15,155 bases of DNA from an uncultured Clostridium sp. (GCA_945836785.1 CAMAMD010000009.1:1-15155); one strand, 5' to 3'; shown: positions 5,990-14,224, counted from the stretch's first letter. Made by a program: numbers and translations. Notes: generated from the sequence alone by a model not told the origin.

Positions 5990-8900
5990 ATGGATTTTAC
6001 ACATTTGCATGTGCATACGGAATATAGTTTGCTGGATGGTTCTGCAAAAATCAAGGAGCTGGTTGCAAGGGCAAAGGAGCTTGGCATGAAGTCACTGGCC
6101 ATCACCGACCATGGTGTCATGTATGGTGCGATTGATTTTTATAAAGCAGCCAAGGCAGCGGGAATCAAGCCGATTATCGGCTGTGAAGTCTATGTGGCAC
6201 CGGGTTCCAGGTTTGACCGTGAGGTTACAAAGGGAGAGGAACGCTATTATCATTTGGTGCTGCTTGCGAAAAACAATCAGGGATATAAGAACTTATCCAA
6301 GATTGTGACCAGAGGTTTTACCGAAGGGTATTATTATAAGCCGAGGGTCGATATGGAGGTACTTCGTACCTACAGTGAGGGTGTGATTGCTCTGTCTGCC
6401 TGTCTGGCCGGAGAAGTAGCAACTGCACTCAGAAGAAATGAATATGAGAAAGCAAAAGAGGCAGCACTCAGGCATCTGGAGATATTTGGAGAGGGCAACT
6501 ATTATCTGGAGATGCAGGATCATGGCATACCGGAACAGAGGACGGTGAATGCGGGGATTATGCGTCTCTCACAGGAAACGGGGATTCCGATGGTAGTCAC
6601 CAATGATTCCCATTACATAAAGGCAGAGGATGCTGAGGCACATGATATCCTGTTGTGCATTCAGACTGGAAAAATCGTGACGGATGAGGACAGGATGCGT
6701 TATGAGGGCGGGCAGTATTATCTGAAATCTCCGGACGAGATGGAAGCATTGTTTCCGTATGCAAAAGAGGCACTTGAAAATACAAATAAAATTGCCGACA
6801 TGTGTAATGTTGAGATTGTGTTTGGCGAACAGAAGGTGCCTGCCTATGATGTGCCGGAGGGCTATGATGCGTATTCCTATCTGAATGAACTGTGTCAGCA
6901 GGGCTTGAAAAAACGGTATAATCCTGTCACAAAAGAGTTGCAGGACAGGCTTGACTATGAGCTTAATACAATTAAAAATATGGGATATGTGGATTATTTC
7001 CTGATTGTGTGGGATTTTATTCACTATGCAAAGGAGCACGGGATCGCTGTGGGGCCGGGGCGTGGTTCTGCGGCGGGAAGTATCGTATCCTATTGCCTGG
7101 AAATAACCAATATAGATCCAATCAAATATAATCTGCTGTTTGAAAGATTTCTGAATCCTGAACGTGTCACCATGCCCGATATCGATATTGATTTCTGTTT
7201 TGAACGAAGACAGGAGGTTATTGATTATGTGGTGCGTAAATACGGAAAGGAAAAAGTCGTGCAGATTGTCACGTTCGGAACGATGGCTGCAAAGATGTGT
7301 ATCCGGGATGTAGGACGTGCCATGAATCTGCCATATGGTCTGTGTGATAAGGTTGCAAAAGCGATACCGAATGACCTTGGCATGACGATACCAAAAGCAT
7401 TAGAGAGCAGTAAAGAATTTAAAGAATTGTATGATAATGATACTGATGTTGCCAGATTAGTTGACATGGCAATCAAGCTGGAGGGACTTCCAAGACATTC
7501 CTCCATGCATGCGGCGGGTGTTGTGATTGGCAGGGAAGCGATAGACGAGTATGTTCCTCTTTCCAGGGGCAGTGAGGACGCAATCACAACGCAGTACAAT
7601 ATGACTACGATTGAGGAGCTGGGACTGCTCAAGATGGATTTCCTTGGACTCAGAACATTGACTGTCATACAAAATGCTGTCAGACATATAAAGGAGAATC
7701 ATGGAATTGATATTGACATAGATCATCTGGATTTTGATGATAAAGAGGTTTATGAAATGATTTCCGCCGGTAAAACGGAGGGCGTATTCCAGCTTGAGAG
7801 TGCAGGAATGAAGAACTTCATGAAAGAACTGAAGCCGGCTAATATTGAGGATGTTATTGCAGGAATATCCCTGTATCGGCCGGGCCCTATGGATTTTATT
7901 CCGCTGTATATCAAGGGTAAGGAGCATCCTGAGGAGATTACCTATGACACGCCTGAGCTTGAGAAAATATTGGCACCGACATACGGATGTATCGTATATC
8001 AGGAGCAGGTTATGCAGATTGTAATGGAACTGGCCGGATATACATTAGGCCGGAGTGATCTGGTTCGTCGTGCCATGTCCAAGAAAAAGGCGGATGTGAT
8101 GCAAAAGGAGCGTCAGAATTTTGTTTACGGAAATGAGGAGGAAGGGGTTCCGGGCTGTATCAATCGTGGCATCAGCGAGGCGATTGCAAACAAGGTCTTT
8201 GATGAGATGACGGATTTTGCAAAATATGCGTTTAACAAGTCTCATGCGGCAGCATATGCGGTGGTGGCATATCAGACGGCATATTTAAAATGTCATTATC
8301 CGGTAGAGTTTATGGCTGCACTCATTTCGTCTGTAAAAGAAAATTCCGGCAAAGTTTCGGCTTACATACAGACTTGCCGCACAATGGGAATTCGGATTTT
8401 ACCGCCTGATATCAATGACGGCAGAGGAGATTTCTCCGTATCGGGAAATGCCATCCGCTATGGTTTGTCTGCGGTGAAGAGTGTGGGCGACGGTGTTACG
8501 GATATTATACGTGAAGAGATAGAGTCATCAGGGCCGTTTCAGAGTCTTGAGGATTTTGCAAGCCGTCTCAGCAACAAGGAGGCAAACAAGCGTACAATCG
8601 AGAGCTTTATCGGTGCAGGTGCTTTTGACAGTTTCGGTCATACGAGAAAGCAGATGATGATGGTATATCCGAGAATACTGGAGCAGGTGGGACAGGATAA
8701 AAAGAATGCCATGACAGGGCAGATGTCTTTGCTCGATTTCCTCGGCGAGGAGGAAAAGGCAGAATTTCAGGTACAATACCCGGATGTGGGCGAATATTCC
8801 AGGGAAGATCTGCTGGCAAAGGAAAAGGAGATGCTTGGCATTTACATCAGTGGACATCCGTTGGACGATTATATGGATATTATTGAAAAACGTGTCAATG

Positions 8901-9502
8901 CCAGATCAACAGATTTTCAGCCGGATGAGGAGACGGGACAGTTTAAGGTCAGAGATAAAATTCCGTATACATTGGGTGGCATGATTGAGGCCATAACGGT
9001 TAAGACTACCAGAAATGGTGATAATATGGCATTTATTACGTTAGAGGATTTATACGGCACGGTTGAGGTGGTGGTTTTCCCGCGGGATTACAACCGATAT
9101 AAAGAAAAACTGATTAAGGACAGCAAGGTTCTGATCAAAGGGAATGCCTCCGTGACGGAGGACGAAGGAAAGCTGTTGCTCTCAGAGCTGTATACCTTTG
9201 ATGAAATCAGGCAGGATATGGATGCGGAAGACAAGGAATTGTGGATACGTTTTTATACTATGCAGGACTTTGAGGCAAATGAGCAGAGACTTCTACAAAT
9301 TTTGCAGGAACATCCGGGCAGAAGCATCTGTTATGTCATGATTATGCAAAAGCAGGGAACAGATGGAACACCGGCGGAAAGAACCATGAAACGGATGGGT
9401 GACCGTTATAGAGTGCTTGCGGACAGTGCATTGGTGGAGAGACTCAAGCATGAATGGGGAGAGGATAACGTCTTTGTGAGAAACCGGAAGCCGGATAAAT
9501 AG
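5990..9502 (+). CDS. dnaE: DNA polymerase III alpha subunit
   Basis: This 1170-aa C-family polymerase catalyses replicative DNA synthesis; in Firmicutes DnaE works beside PolC, mainly extending primers. The PHP domain (about 1-285) opens with HLHVHTEYSLLDG. It appears to keep all nine canonical metal ligands: H7, H9, D16, H41, E66, H88, C138, D206 and H208. The polymerase palm carries D397 and D399 in PDIDIDF and D551 in KMDFLGL, matching E. coli D401, D403 and D555. GPGRGSAAG (355-363) and NKSHAAAYA are also present. An OB fold follows near residues 990-1070 (GGMIEAITVKTTRNG through VEVVVFP). Length is normal for DnaE. The binding site is only AAAGG, 7 nt upstream, so translation may be modest. 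The methyltransferase gene starts 25 bp downstream, probably in the same operon. Confidence 0.97.
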   Translation: MDFTHLHVHTEYSLLDGSAKIKELVARAKELGMKSLAITDHGVMYGAIDFYKAAKAAGIKPIIGCEVYVAPGSRFDREVTKGEERYYHLVLLAKNNQGYKNLSKIVTRGFTEGYYYKPRVDMEVLRTYSEGVIALSACLAGEVATALRRNEYEKAKEAALRHLEIFGEGNYYLEMQDHGIPEQRTVNAGIMRLSQETGIPMVVTNDSHYIKAEDAEAHDILLCIQTGKIVTDEDRMRYEGGQYYLKSPDEMEALFPYAKEALENTNKIADMCNVEIVFGEQKVPAYDVPEGYDAYSYLNELCQQGLKKRYNPVTKELQDRLDYELNTIKNMGYVDYFLIVWDFIHYAKEHGIAVGPGRGSAAGSIVSYCLEITNIDPIKYNLLFERFLNPERVTMPDIDIDFCFERRQEVIDYVVRKYGKEKVVQIVTFGTMAAKMCIRDVGRAMNLPYGLCDKVAKAIPNDLGMTIPKALESSKEFKELYDNDTDVARLVDMAIKLEGLPRHSSMHAAGVVIGREAIDEYVPLSRGSEDAITTQYNMTTIEELGLLKMDFLGLRTLTVIQNAVRHIKENHGIDIDIDHLDFDDKEVYEMISAGKTEGVFQLESAGMKNFMKELKPANIEDVIAGISLYRPGPMDFIPLYIKGKEHPEEITYDTPELEKILAPTYGCIVYQEQVMQIVMELAGYTLGRSDLVRRAMSKKKADVMQKERQNFVYGNEEEGVPGCINRGISEAIANKVFDEMTDFAKYAFNKSHAAAYAVVAYQTAYLKCHYPVEFMAALISSVKENSGKVSAYIQTCRTMGIRILPPDINDGRGDFSVSGNAIRYGLSAVKSVGDGVTDIIREEIESSGPFQSLEDFASRLSNKEANKRTIESFIGAGAFDSFGHTRKQMMMVYPRILEQVGQDKKNAMTGQMSLLDFLGEEEKAEFQVQYPDVGEYSREDLLAKEKEMLGIYISGHPLDDYMDIIEKRVNARSTDFQPDEETGQFKVRDKIPYTLGGMIEAITVKTTRNGDNMAFITLEDLYGTVEVVVFPRDYNRYKEKLIKDSKVLIKGNASVTEDEGKLLLSELYTFDEIRQDMDAEDKELWIRFYTMQDFEANEQRLLQILQEHPGRSICYVMIMQKQGTDGTPAERTMKRMGDRYRVLADSALVERLKHEWGEDNVFVRNRKPDK

Positions 9503-9527
9503 AAAGATTGCGGAAATGGAGGAGCAT

Positions 9528-10325
9528 ATGTTAATTAGCTCGGCGTCGAATGACAGGGTGAAAGAAATAAAAAAACTGATAAAATCTGCCACTGAACGAA
9601 AGAAAAAACAATTGTATGTGGTAGAGGGAATCCGCATGTTCCGGGAGATACCGGCACAGAACCTGGACAGTATTTTCATTGCACAGAGCAGTGTAGAGCG
9701 GTATGCAGAGGAACTTCGGCAGTATCCCGACAAGGAACCGGTGATTGTGGCAGACGCTGTATTTCGCAGCATGTCAGACACGGGTACACCGCAGGGAATC
9801 ATGGCACTGGTAAGGATGGAACAGTGTAAACTGGAGGCGTTTTGTACGGTGGAAAATCCATTTTTACTTATCATTGAGCGTTTGCAGGATCCCGGAAATA
9901 TGGGAACTATCATAAGAACGGCGGAGGGGGCAGGCGCGACAGGAATTGTCGTAAGCAGCGATTCTGTGGATTTGTATAATCCTAAAGTTGTTCGTTCTAC
10001 CATGGGCTCCATTTTCAGGGTGCCGGTATATGTGTCAGAGCAGCTTTCGGACGATATGGACTTTTTGAGACAAAATGGTGTAACGATATTCGGTGCACAT
10101 CTGGATGGTGATAATCTTTATGACACGGAGTTTGTAGGAGCCTGTGGATTTTTGATTGGTAATGAAGGAAAAGGTTTGTCTGATGAAATTGCAGGAACCG
10201 CTGACAAATTAATAAAAATTCCTATGATGGGACAGGTTGAGTCACTAAATGCCGCTGTTTCAACCACGGTAATTGCCTATGAGGTGTTGAGGCAGAGAAA
10301 ATTTAAAAAAAATTGTCATAAATAA
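9528..10325 (+). CDS. SpoU/TrmH family RNA 2'-O-methyltransferase
   Basis: This 265-aa S-adenosylmethionine-dependent SPOUT methyltransferase probably methylates a ribose 2'-OH in 23S rRNA or tRNA; the site is not predictable. The N-terminal part (about 1-100) is the substrate-binding domain, with YVVEGIRMFRE. The knotted catalytic domain follows with motif 1 RLQDPGNMGTIIRTAEG (118-134), motif 2 LIGNEGKGLS (209-218) and motif 3 IPMMGQVESLNAAVS (231-245). All are intact. It resembles Bacillus YsgA-type proteins. An in-frame ATG lies at 9516, but it falls inside the ribosome binding site GGAGG (9518-9522), which is correctly spaced (5 nt) for the ATG at 9528, so the shorter start is chosen. The gene lies 25 bp after dnaE. 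Confidence 0.93.
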   Translation: MLISSASNDRVKEIKKLIKSATERKKKQLYVVEGIRMFREIPAQNLDSIFIAQSSVERYAEELRQYPDKEPVIVADAVFRSMSDTGTPQGIMALVRMEQCKLEAFCTVENPFLLIIERLQDPGNMGTIIRTAEGAGATGIVVSSDSVDLYNPKVVRSTMGSIFRVPVYVSEQLSDDMDFLRQNGVTIFGAHLDGDNLYDTEFVGACGFLIGNEGKGLSDEIAGTADKLIKIPMMGQVESLNAAVSTTVIAYEVLRQRKFKKNCHK

Positions 10326-10344
10326 ATACAAGGGTGAATATATT
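10313..10344 (+). promoter_or_regulatory. Weak possible promoter before the small ORF and SSB-like gene
   Basis: TTGTCA (10313-10318) is followed 20 bp later by TATATT (10339-10344), or 18 bp later by AATATA. The spacing is poor and the region is AT-rich, so it could be chance. Without it, the SSB-like gene would depend on readthrough from dnaE and the methyltransferase gene. Confidence 0.25.
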
Positions 10345-10348
10345 TTCT

Positions 10349-10486
10349 ATGTACATGAACTTCGGTGTGACAAAAAGCACCGTGGGAGAATACTTTGCAG
10401 GTCATAAGGGGAGACATGATTTACTGGATGGTCTGCAGGGCACGAAGGCTTTGCTTCGTGGGAATTATGAAGGAGGAAATATATGA
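10349..10486 (+). CDS. Possible small ORF, 45 aa, overlapping the next start
   Basis: An open frame begins ATG TAC ATG AAC and ends with TGA at 10484-10486, sharing the ATGA overlap typical of translational coupling with the SSB-like gene at 10483. The peptide begins MYMNFGVTKSTVGEYF and ends GNYEGGNI; I recognise no family. Codon use looks like that of the neighbours. Against it, the only binding-site candidate is AAGGGTGA about 12 nt upstream, and a 45-codon frame can arise by chance. It fills most of the otherwise empty 157 bp between two genes. Confidence 0.35.
   Translation: MYMNFGVTKSTVGEYFAGHKGRHDLLDGLQGTKALLRGNYEGGNI
10441..10460 (+). other. 7-bp hairpin upstream of the SSB-like ribosome binding site
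   Basis: CACGAAG (10441-10447) and CTTCGTG (10454-10460) pair perfectly around a GCTTTG loop and end 9 nt before AAGGAGG (10470-10476). No T-run follows, so it is not a terminator. It could affect translation of the downstream gene, or it may simply be a by-product of the small ORF sequence. Confidence 0.4.
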
Positions 10487-11112
10487 CAGAGAAGATTTTA
10501 AACAACAATCAGGTAGTAGTAGCAGGAGAAATCGTATCAGATTTCAGATTCAGCCATGAGATTTTCGGAGAAGGTTTTTATATGGTGGATCTGATTGTCA
10601 GCAGATTAAGCGACGCACACGATGTAATACCGCTTATGGTATCCGACAGGTTATTTGATGTGGAACATTCTCATATTGGTGAGAAGGTTTTGGCAAAGGG
10701 GCAGTTCCGGTCTTACAACAAGCACGAGGAAAATAAGAATCGCCTGATTCTGTCTGTGTTTGTGCGTGAGATAGAGGTTTTGCCTGAGGAGGATGACAGA
10801 GAGAATAAGCCGAACCAGATTTATCTGGATGGTTACATATGTAAGGAACCGATTTATAGGATGACGCCGCTCGGCAGGGAGATTGCAGACATATTGCTCG
10901 CTGTAAATCGTGCCTATGGAAAGTCTGACTATATTCCGTGTATATGCTGGGGCAGAAATGCCAGGTTCGCCGGGAAACTGGCTGTGGGAGAACATGTGGC
11001 TGTATGGGGTAGAATCCAGAGCAGGGAGTACCAGAAGAAAATCGGAAATGATGAGATTGTAAATAAGGTTGCCTATGAAGTTTCGGTAAGTAAAATGGAA
11101 TGTCTGGAATAG
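10483..11112 (+). CDS. SSB-like protein with two OB folds
   Basis: This 209-aa protein is probably a single-stranded DNA-binding protein. The second half (about 111-207) is SSB-like: IYLDGYICKEPIYRMTPLG, then ILLAVNRAYGKSDYIPCICWG, then GEHVAVWGRIQSREY. The first half (about 8-100) has the same beta-strand pattern (VVVAGEIVSDFRFSHE, FYMVDLIVSRLS, GEKVLAKGQFRSYN) and looks like a diverged OB fold. Canonical SSB has one OB fold plus a flexible tail ending in an acidic DDIPF-type tip. Here the chain stops at MECLE right after the second fold, with no linker or tip. It is therefore a paralogue, not the main ssb, and presumably would not recruit partners through the usual tail. AAGGAGG lies 6 nt before the ATG. 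The next promoter begins 1 nt after the stop, so this gene closes its transcription unit, although no hairpin terminator is visible. Confidence 0.8.
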   Translation: MTEKILNNNQVVVAGEIVSDFRFSHEIFGEGFYMVDLIVSRLSDAHDVIPLMVSDRLFDVEHSHIGEKVLAKGQFRSYNKHEENKNRLILSVFVREIEVLPEEDDRENKPNQIYLDGYICKEPIYRMTPLGREIADILLAVNRAYGKSDYIPCICWGRNARFAGKLAVGEHVAVWGRIQSREYQKKIGNDEIVNKVAYEVSVSKMECLE

Positions 11113-11113
11113 A

Positions 11114-11142
11114 TTGACATATATTTTGCATGGTGCTATAAT
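11114..11142 (+). promoter_or_regulatory. Consensus promoter of the dap transcription unit
   Basis: TTGACA (11114-11119), a 17-bp spacer and TATAAT (11137-11142) with an extended TGC at 11134-11136 form a perfect vegetative promoter. It begins one base after the stop codon of the SSB-like gene. Initiation near 11149 gives a leader of about 280 nt that contains the lysine riboswitch. Confidence 0.93.
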
Positions 11143-11182
11143 ACGGCTTAAGCTATGTAGGCATATATAAACAAATATTTAT

Positions 11183-11343
11183 AGTAGAGGTTGCGGTATT
11201 TATCAGTACTCTGTGGGATGACTCAGATCAGCGGAACATGGAGGAAAGGGGATATTGCCGAAGGAAAACAGATGTCTGAGCTTTGGATTCCTGGGTGTGC
11301 AGTGAATAACTGTATGACTGTCATCGCAAGATGGAGTGCTACT
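11183..11343 (+). ncRNA. Lysine riboswitch aptamer (L box)
   Basis: The leader shows the conserved L-box core in order: AGAGGTTGCGG (11186-11196), AGTACT, then GGAAAGGGGATATTGCCGAAG (11242-11262), then CTGGGTGTGC, ACTGTCAT (11317-11324) and finally ATGGAGTGCTACT (11331-11343). P1 forms from AGTAG (11183-11187) and CTACT (11339-11343). The aptamer binds lysine and, with the downstream terminator, turns off dapA expression when lysine is abundant. Position before a lysine biosynthesis gene agrees with the call. Confidence 0.95.
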
Positions 11344-11381
11344 GATGGGATAATAAGGGATTTATTTCAGGTTGGCACTTC
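11333..11381 (+). promoter_or_regulatory. Antiterminator pairing of the lysine riboswitch
   Basis: GGAGTGCTA (11333-11341) can pair with TTGGCACTTC within 11373-11381 over nine consecutive base pairs, two of them G-U. This helix uses part of the 3' strand of P1 and the 5' arm of the terminator. It is therefore exclusive with both, which explains the off-switch: lysine stabilises P1, frees 11370-11378 and lets the terminator form. Confidence 0.75.
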
Positions 11382-11397
11382 GGTGCCAGCCTTTTTT
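11370..11397 (+). terminator. Riboswitch-controlled intrinsic terminator
   Basis: GGTTGGCAC (11370-11378) pairs with GTGCCAGCC (11383-11391) around a stable TTCG tetraloop, with one G-U pair. Six T residues follow at 11392-11397. It lies 32 bp before dapA, where it can block transcription into the operon. Confidence 0.95.
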
Positions 11398-11429
11398 ACT
11401 ACATAATAAAAATTTAAGGAGGAAAAATT

Positions 11430-12317
11430 ATGGCTATTTTTACCGGCTCAGGTGTGGCGATTGTCACCCCGTTTAAAGAAAATGGAGATGTGGATTATGA
11501 TAAATTCAGAGATTTGATTGAGTATCAGGTTGCACATGGAACGGATTGTATCGTTGTATGTGGAACAACCGGTGAATCATCAACACTCTCTCATGAGGAA
11601 CATCTGGATTGTATTAAATTCTGTGCGGAAGTGGTGAATAAGCGTGTTCCTGTTGTGGCAGGAACAGGTTCAAACTGTACGGAAACAGCTATTTATCTTT
11701 CGCAGGAAGCAGAAAAATATGGTGTAGACGGACTTTTGGTTGTAACACCATACTATAATAAAGCAACACAGAAAGGTTTGATTAAACATTATACAGAAGT
11801 TGCAAACAGTGTTTCACTTCCTATTATCATGTATAATGTGCCGAGCAGAACCGGAACAAATATTCAGCCGGAAACAGCAGTATATTTGGCAAAGAATGTG
11901 GAAAATATAGTAGCAATTAAAGAGGCAACAGGTAATTTGTCACAGGTTGCAAAGCTTATGAGCCTCGCAGATGGATGCCTGGATTTATATTCAGGAAATG
12001 ATGATCAGGTTGTGCCAATCCTGTCATTGGGAGGAAAGGGTGTTATTTCAGTACTGGCAAATATTGCTCCGGAACAGACCCATGATATGGTTCAGAAATA
12101 TCTGGACGGGGATGTGAAAGGATCCTGCGATATTCAGCTTAAAGCAATTCCACTCTGTGATGCTTTGTTCTGTGAAGTAAATCCGATTCCTGTTAAGAAA
12201 GCGGTATCTTTGATGGGATTCTGTGGCGGAACCCTTCGTATGCCTTTGACTGAGATGGAACCTGCCAATGCCGAAAAGCTGGAGAAAGCAATGCGGGATT
12301 TTGGTATTGAGTTTTAG
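11430..12317 (+). CDS. dapA: 4-hydroxy-tetrahydrodipicolinate synthase
   Basis: This 295-aa aldolase-type enzyme condenses pyruvate with aspartate-semialdehyde, the first committed step toward diaminopimelate (peptidoglycan) and lysine. The Schiff-base lysine is K164 in VAIKEATG. The catalytic tyrosine is Y135 in MYNVPSRTG, with R140 for substrate carboxylate binding. T46 and T47 in CGTTGESSTLSHEEH and the interface tyrosine in TPYYN complete the proton relay. The length is normal. AAGGAGG lies 7 nt before the ATG. The gene is first in the operon and sits behind a lysine riboswitch with a terminator; dapB follows after 32 bp. Confidence 0.97.
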   Translation: MAIFTGSGVAIVTPFKENGDVDYDKFRDLIEYQVAHGTDCIVVCGTTGESSTLSHEEHLDCIKFCAEVVNKRVPVVAGTGSNCTETAIYLSQEAEKYGVDGLLVVTPYYNKATQKGLIKHYTEVANSVSLPIIMYNVPSRTGTNIQPETAVYLAKNVENIVAIKEATGNLSQVAKLMSLADGCLDLYSGNDDQVVPILSLGGKGVISVLANIAPEQTHDMVQKYLDGDVKGSCDIQLKAIPLCDALFCEVNPIPVKKAVSLMGFCGGTLRMPLTEMEPANAEKLEKAMRDFGIEF

Positions 12318-12349
12318 AAAGTGATATTCTTTAGGAGGAATAATTTGCT

Positions 12350-13105
12350 ATGACAAGGATAATCATGCATGGCTGCAACGGTAAAATGGGGCAGGTCATC
12401 ACTGGTATATGCAGGGATGATGCTGATGCAACAATCGTTGCAGGTGTTGATGTAGTGGACAACAGACAAAACGGATATCCTGTTTTTACAGATATCAATG
12501 ATTGTAATGTGGAAGCAGATGTAATTATAGATTTTGCGGCAGCAGCAGCGGTTGATAAGTTGCTGGAATATGCGGTTGCAAAAAAAATTCCGGTTGTTTT
12601 ATGTACTACGGGTTTAAGCCCGGAGCAGCTTAATAAGGTAAGGCAGGCATCTCAGGAAGTGGCAGTACTGAAATCTGCCAATATGAGTCTCGGAATCAAT
12701 ACAATCATGAAGCTGCTCAAGGAAGCTGCAAATGTATTCGCACCGGCAGGCTTTGATATTGAAATTGTGGAGAAACACCATAATCAGAAGGTTGACGCTC
12801 CGTCAGGAACAGCACTTGCATTAGCCGATTCCATTAATGAGGCAAGAAACAACGAATATGAATATGTGTATGACCGCTCGCAGGTAAGACAAAAACGAGG
12901 CAAAAAGGAACTTGGCATTTCTGCTGTCAGAGGTGGAACAATCGTTGGCGAACATGAGGTTATTTTTGCCGGTATGGATGAGGTGATTGAAATCAAGCAC
13001 ACCGCATATTCCAAATCTGTTTTTGCCAAGGGTGCAGTGGAGGCCGGCAAATTTTTGGCAGGAAAGCCGGCGGGTATGTATGACATGGCAGATGTCATAG
13101 GTTGA
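12350..13105 (+). CDS. dapB: 4-hydroxy-tetrahydrodipicolinate reductase
   Basis: This 251-aa NAD(P)H-dependent enzyme reduces the dapA product to tetrahydrodipicolinate. The N-terminal Rossmann motif is HGCNGKMGQ (7-15). The catalytic and substrate-binding segment is EKHHNQKVDAPSGTA (141-155), with H143/H144 and K147. The region after the first fold reads DFAAAAAV where many homologues have DFSxPxA; both are seen in the family as far as I recall. Length is slightly under the 265-270 aa of enterobacterial enzymes. AGGAGG (12333-12338) is 11 nt from the ATG, a longer spacing than its neighbours, and no better in-frame start exists. The next gene begins 17 bp downstream. Confidence 0.96.
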   Translation: MTRIIMHGCNGKMGQVITGICRDDADATIVAGVDVVDNRQNGYPVFTDINDCNVEADVIIDFAAAAAVDKLLEYAVAKKIPVVLCTTGLSPEQLNKVRQASQEVAVLKSANMSLGINTIMKLLKEAANVFAPAGFDIEIVEKHHNQKVDAPSGTALALADSINEARNNEYEYVYDRSQVRQKRGKKELGISAVRGGTIVGEHEVIFAGMDEVIEIKHTAYSKSVFAKGAVEAGKFLAGKPAGMYDMADVIG

Positions 13106-13122
13106 TAGAAGCAGGTGATGTT

Positions 13123-13437
13123 ATGTATCAGGATCATATTGTACTTTGCAGTGCATCAAAATATACACAGAAATATTATCTGAATGAGGATTTCGAGGGG
13201 CTCCCGGATGCAGTCAAAAAGGAACTGCAGATTATGTGTGTACTCTTTACAGAGGATGTAGGGGGCGTCGTCTTGCTGGAATTTGATGAAGAAGGAAATC
13301 TTCAGATTACGACTCAGGCAGATGAGGAAGACATATTATATGATGAGATTGGAAGTGCACTTAAGATAAAACAGTTGCGAAATGAGAAAAAAGAATTGTT
13401 TGAGCAACTTGAACAATACTTTCAGGCATTTTTTTGA
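13123..13437 (+). CDS. Small hypothetical protein, DUF6145-like
   Basis: This 104-aa acidic protein resembles the DUF6145 family of Lachnospiraceae, recalled from family pattern only. It has no known function. It begins MYQDHIVLCSASKYTQKYYL, has a central strand-rich part (VGGVVLLEFDEEGNLQITTQ) and ends in a charged helix (from about 80, KIKQLRNEKKELFEQLEQY) likely to be a coiled coil. There is no signal peptide or membrane segment, so it is probably cytoplasmic. The frame is open upstream to a TTG at 13102, but that overlaps the dapB stop and has no binding site. ATG at 13123 has AGGTGA (13113-13118) suitably placed. It sits between dapB and coaX with 17- and 22-bp gaps, implying co-transcription. 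Confidence 0.8.
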   Translation: MYQDHIVLCSASKYTQKYYLNEDFEGLPDAVKKELQIMCVLFTEDVGGVVLLEFDEEGNLQITTQADEEDILYDEIGSALKIKQLRNEKKELFEQLEQYFQAFF

Positions 13438-13459
13438 TGGGATATATTGAGGTAGAAAT

Positions 13460-14224
13460 ATGTTATTTGCGATAGACGTAGGAAATACAAATATAACGGT
13501 AGGACTGTTCGACGGAGATAAACTGATAAATACATTTCGTATGACAACCGGAATTTCGCGTACGTCAGATGAATATGGAATGTTATTTGGTGATTGGGTG
13601 AGCCTGAAAGGGATGAAACTTTCGGATATCGATGCGGTTATTATTGCATCCGTTGTTCCGAATGTAATGCATTCTTTGAACAGTGGTATCATAAAGTATC
13701 TTCATGTGAATCCGATTATTGTGGCACCGGGGATTAAGACAGGGATCAACGTGTTGATTCCAAATCCGAAAGCACTTGGCGCTGACCGTCTGGTAGATGC
13801 GGTGGCTGCTTACGAACTTTATGGGGGACCTGTTATAGTAATTGATTTTGGAACTGCTACAACGCACGATCTGGTTTTGGAGGACGGAAGTTTTCATTCA
13901 GGTGTCACGTCTCCGGGAATCAGACTGGCAGCAAGCGCTTTGTGGAACGGTGCGGCAAAGCTGCCTGAGATAGAAATCAGAAAACCGGACACAATCTTGG
14001 CAAAGGATACAGTTTCGAGTATGCAGGCAGGTATTTTTTATGGCTATATCGGTCAGACGGAGTATATTATCCGTAAGATGAAAGAAGCATCAGGCCTTGA
14101 GAACATTAAGGTAGTTGCGACCGGAGGACTGGGAAAACTGATATCCGAAAATACGGATACGATTGATGTTTATGATCCGAATCTGACACTTCAGGGTCTC
14201 AGGCTGATATATGAAAAACAGTAA
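13460..14224 (+). CDS. coaX: Type III pantothenate kinase
   Basis: This 254-aa ASKHA-fold kinase phosphorylates pantothenate, the first step of coenzyme A synthesis. It is the form that is not feedback-inhibited by CoA. Motifs are [12 protein letters not shown] with D6, GADRLVDA (107-114) for pantothenate binding with D109, [12 protein letters not shown] with D129, GVTSPGI (148-154) and [11 protein letters not shown] (218-228). All the acidic residues expected in the family are present. THD replaces the more usual TFD, and VTSPG replaces a more usual I-x-PG, both conservative-looking changes. GAGGT (13449-13453) lies 6 nt before the ATG. dusB follows after 16 bp. Confidence 0.95.
   Translation: MLFAIDVGNTNITVGLFDGDKLINTFRMTTGISRTSDEYGMLFGDWVSLKGMKLSDIDAVIIASVVPNVMHSLNSGIIKYLHVNPIIVAPGIKTGINVLIPNPKALGADRLVDAVAAYELYGGPVIVIDFGTATTHDLVLEDGSFHSGVTSPGIRLAASALWNGAAKLPEIEIRKPDTILAKDTVSSMQAGIFYGYIGQTEYIIRKMKEASGLENIKVVATGGLGKLISENTDTIDVYDPNLTLQGLRLIYEKQ

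Noticed and set aside
9293..10012. 239-codon minus-strand frame
   Set aside because: It is antisense to dnaE and the methyltransferase gene, both of which carry clear family motifs; its translation shows no recognisable domain and it has no binding site.
11191..11406. 71-codon open frame before dapA
   Set aside because: It lies wholly within the lysine riboswitch and terminator, and its bases are explained by RNA structure.
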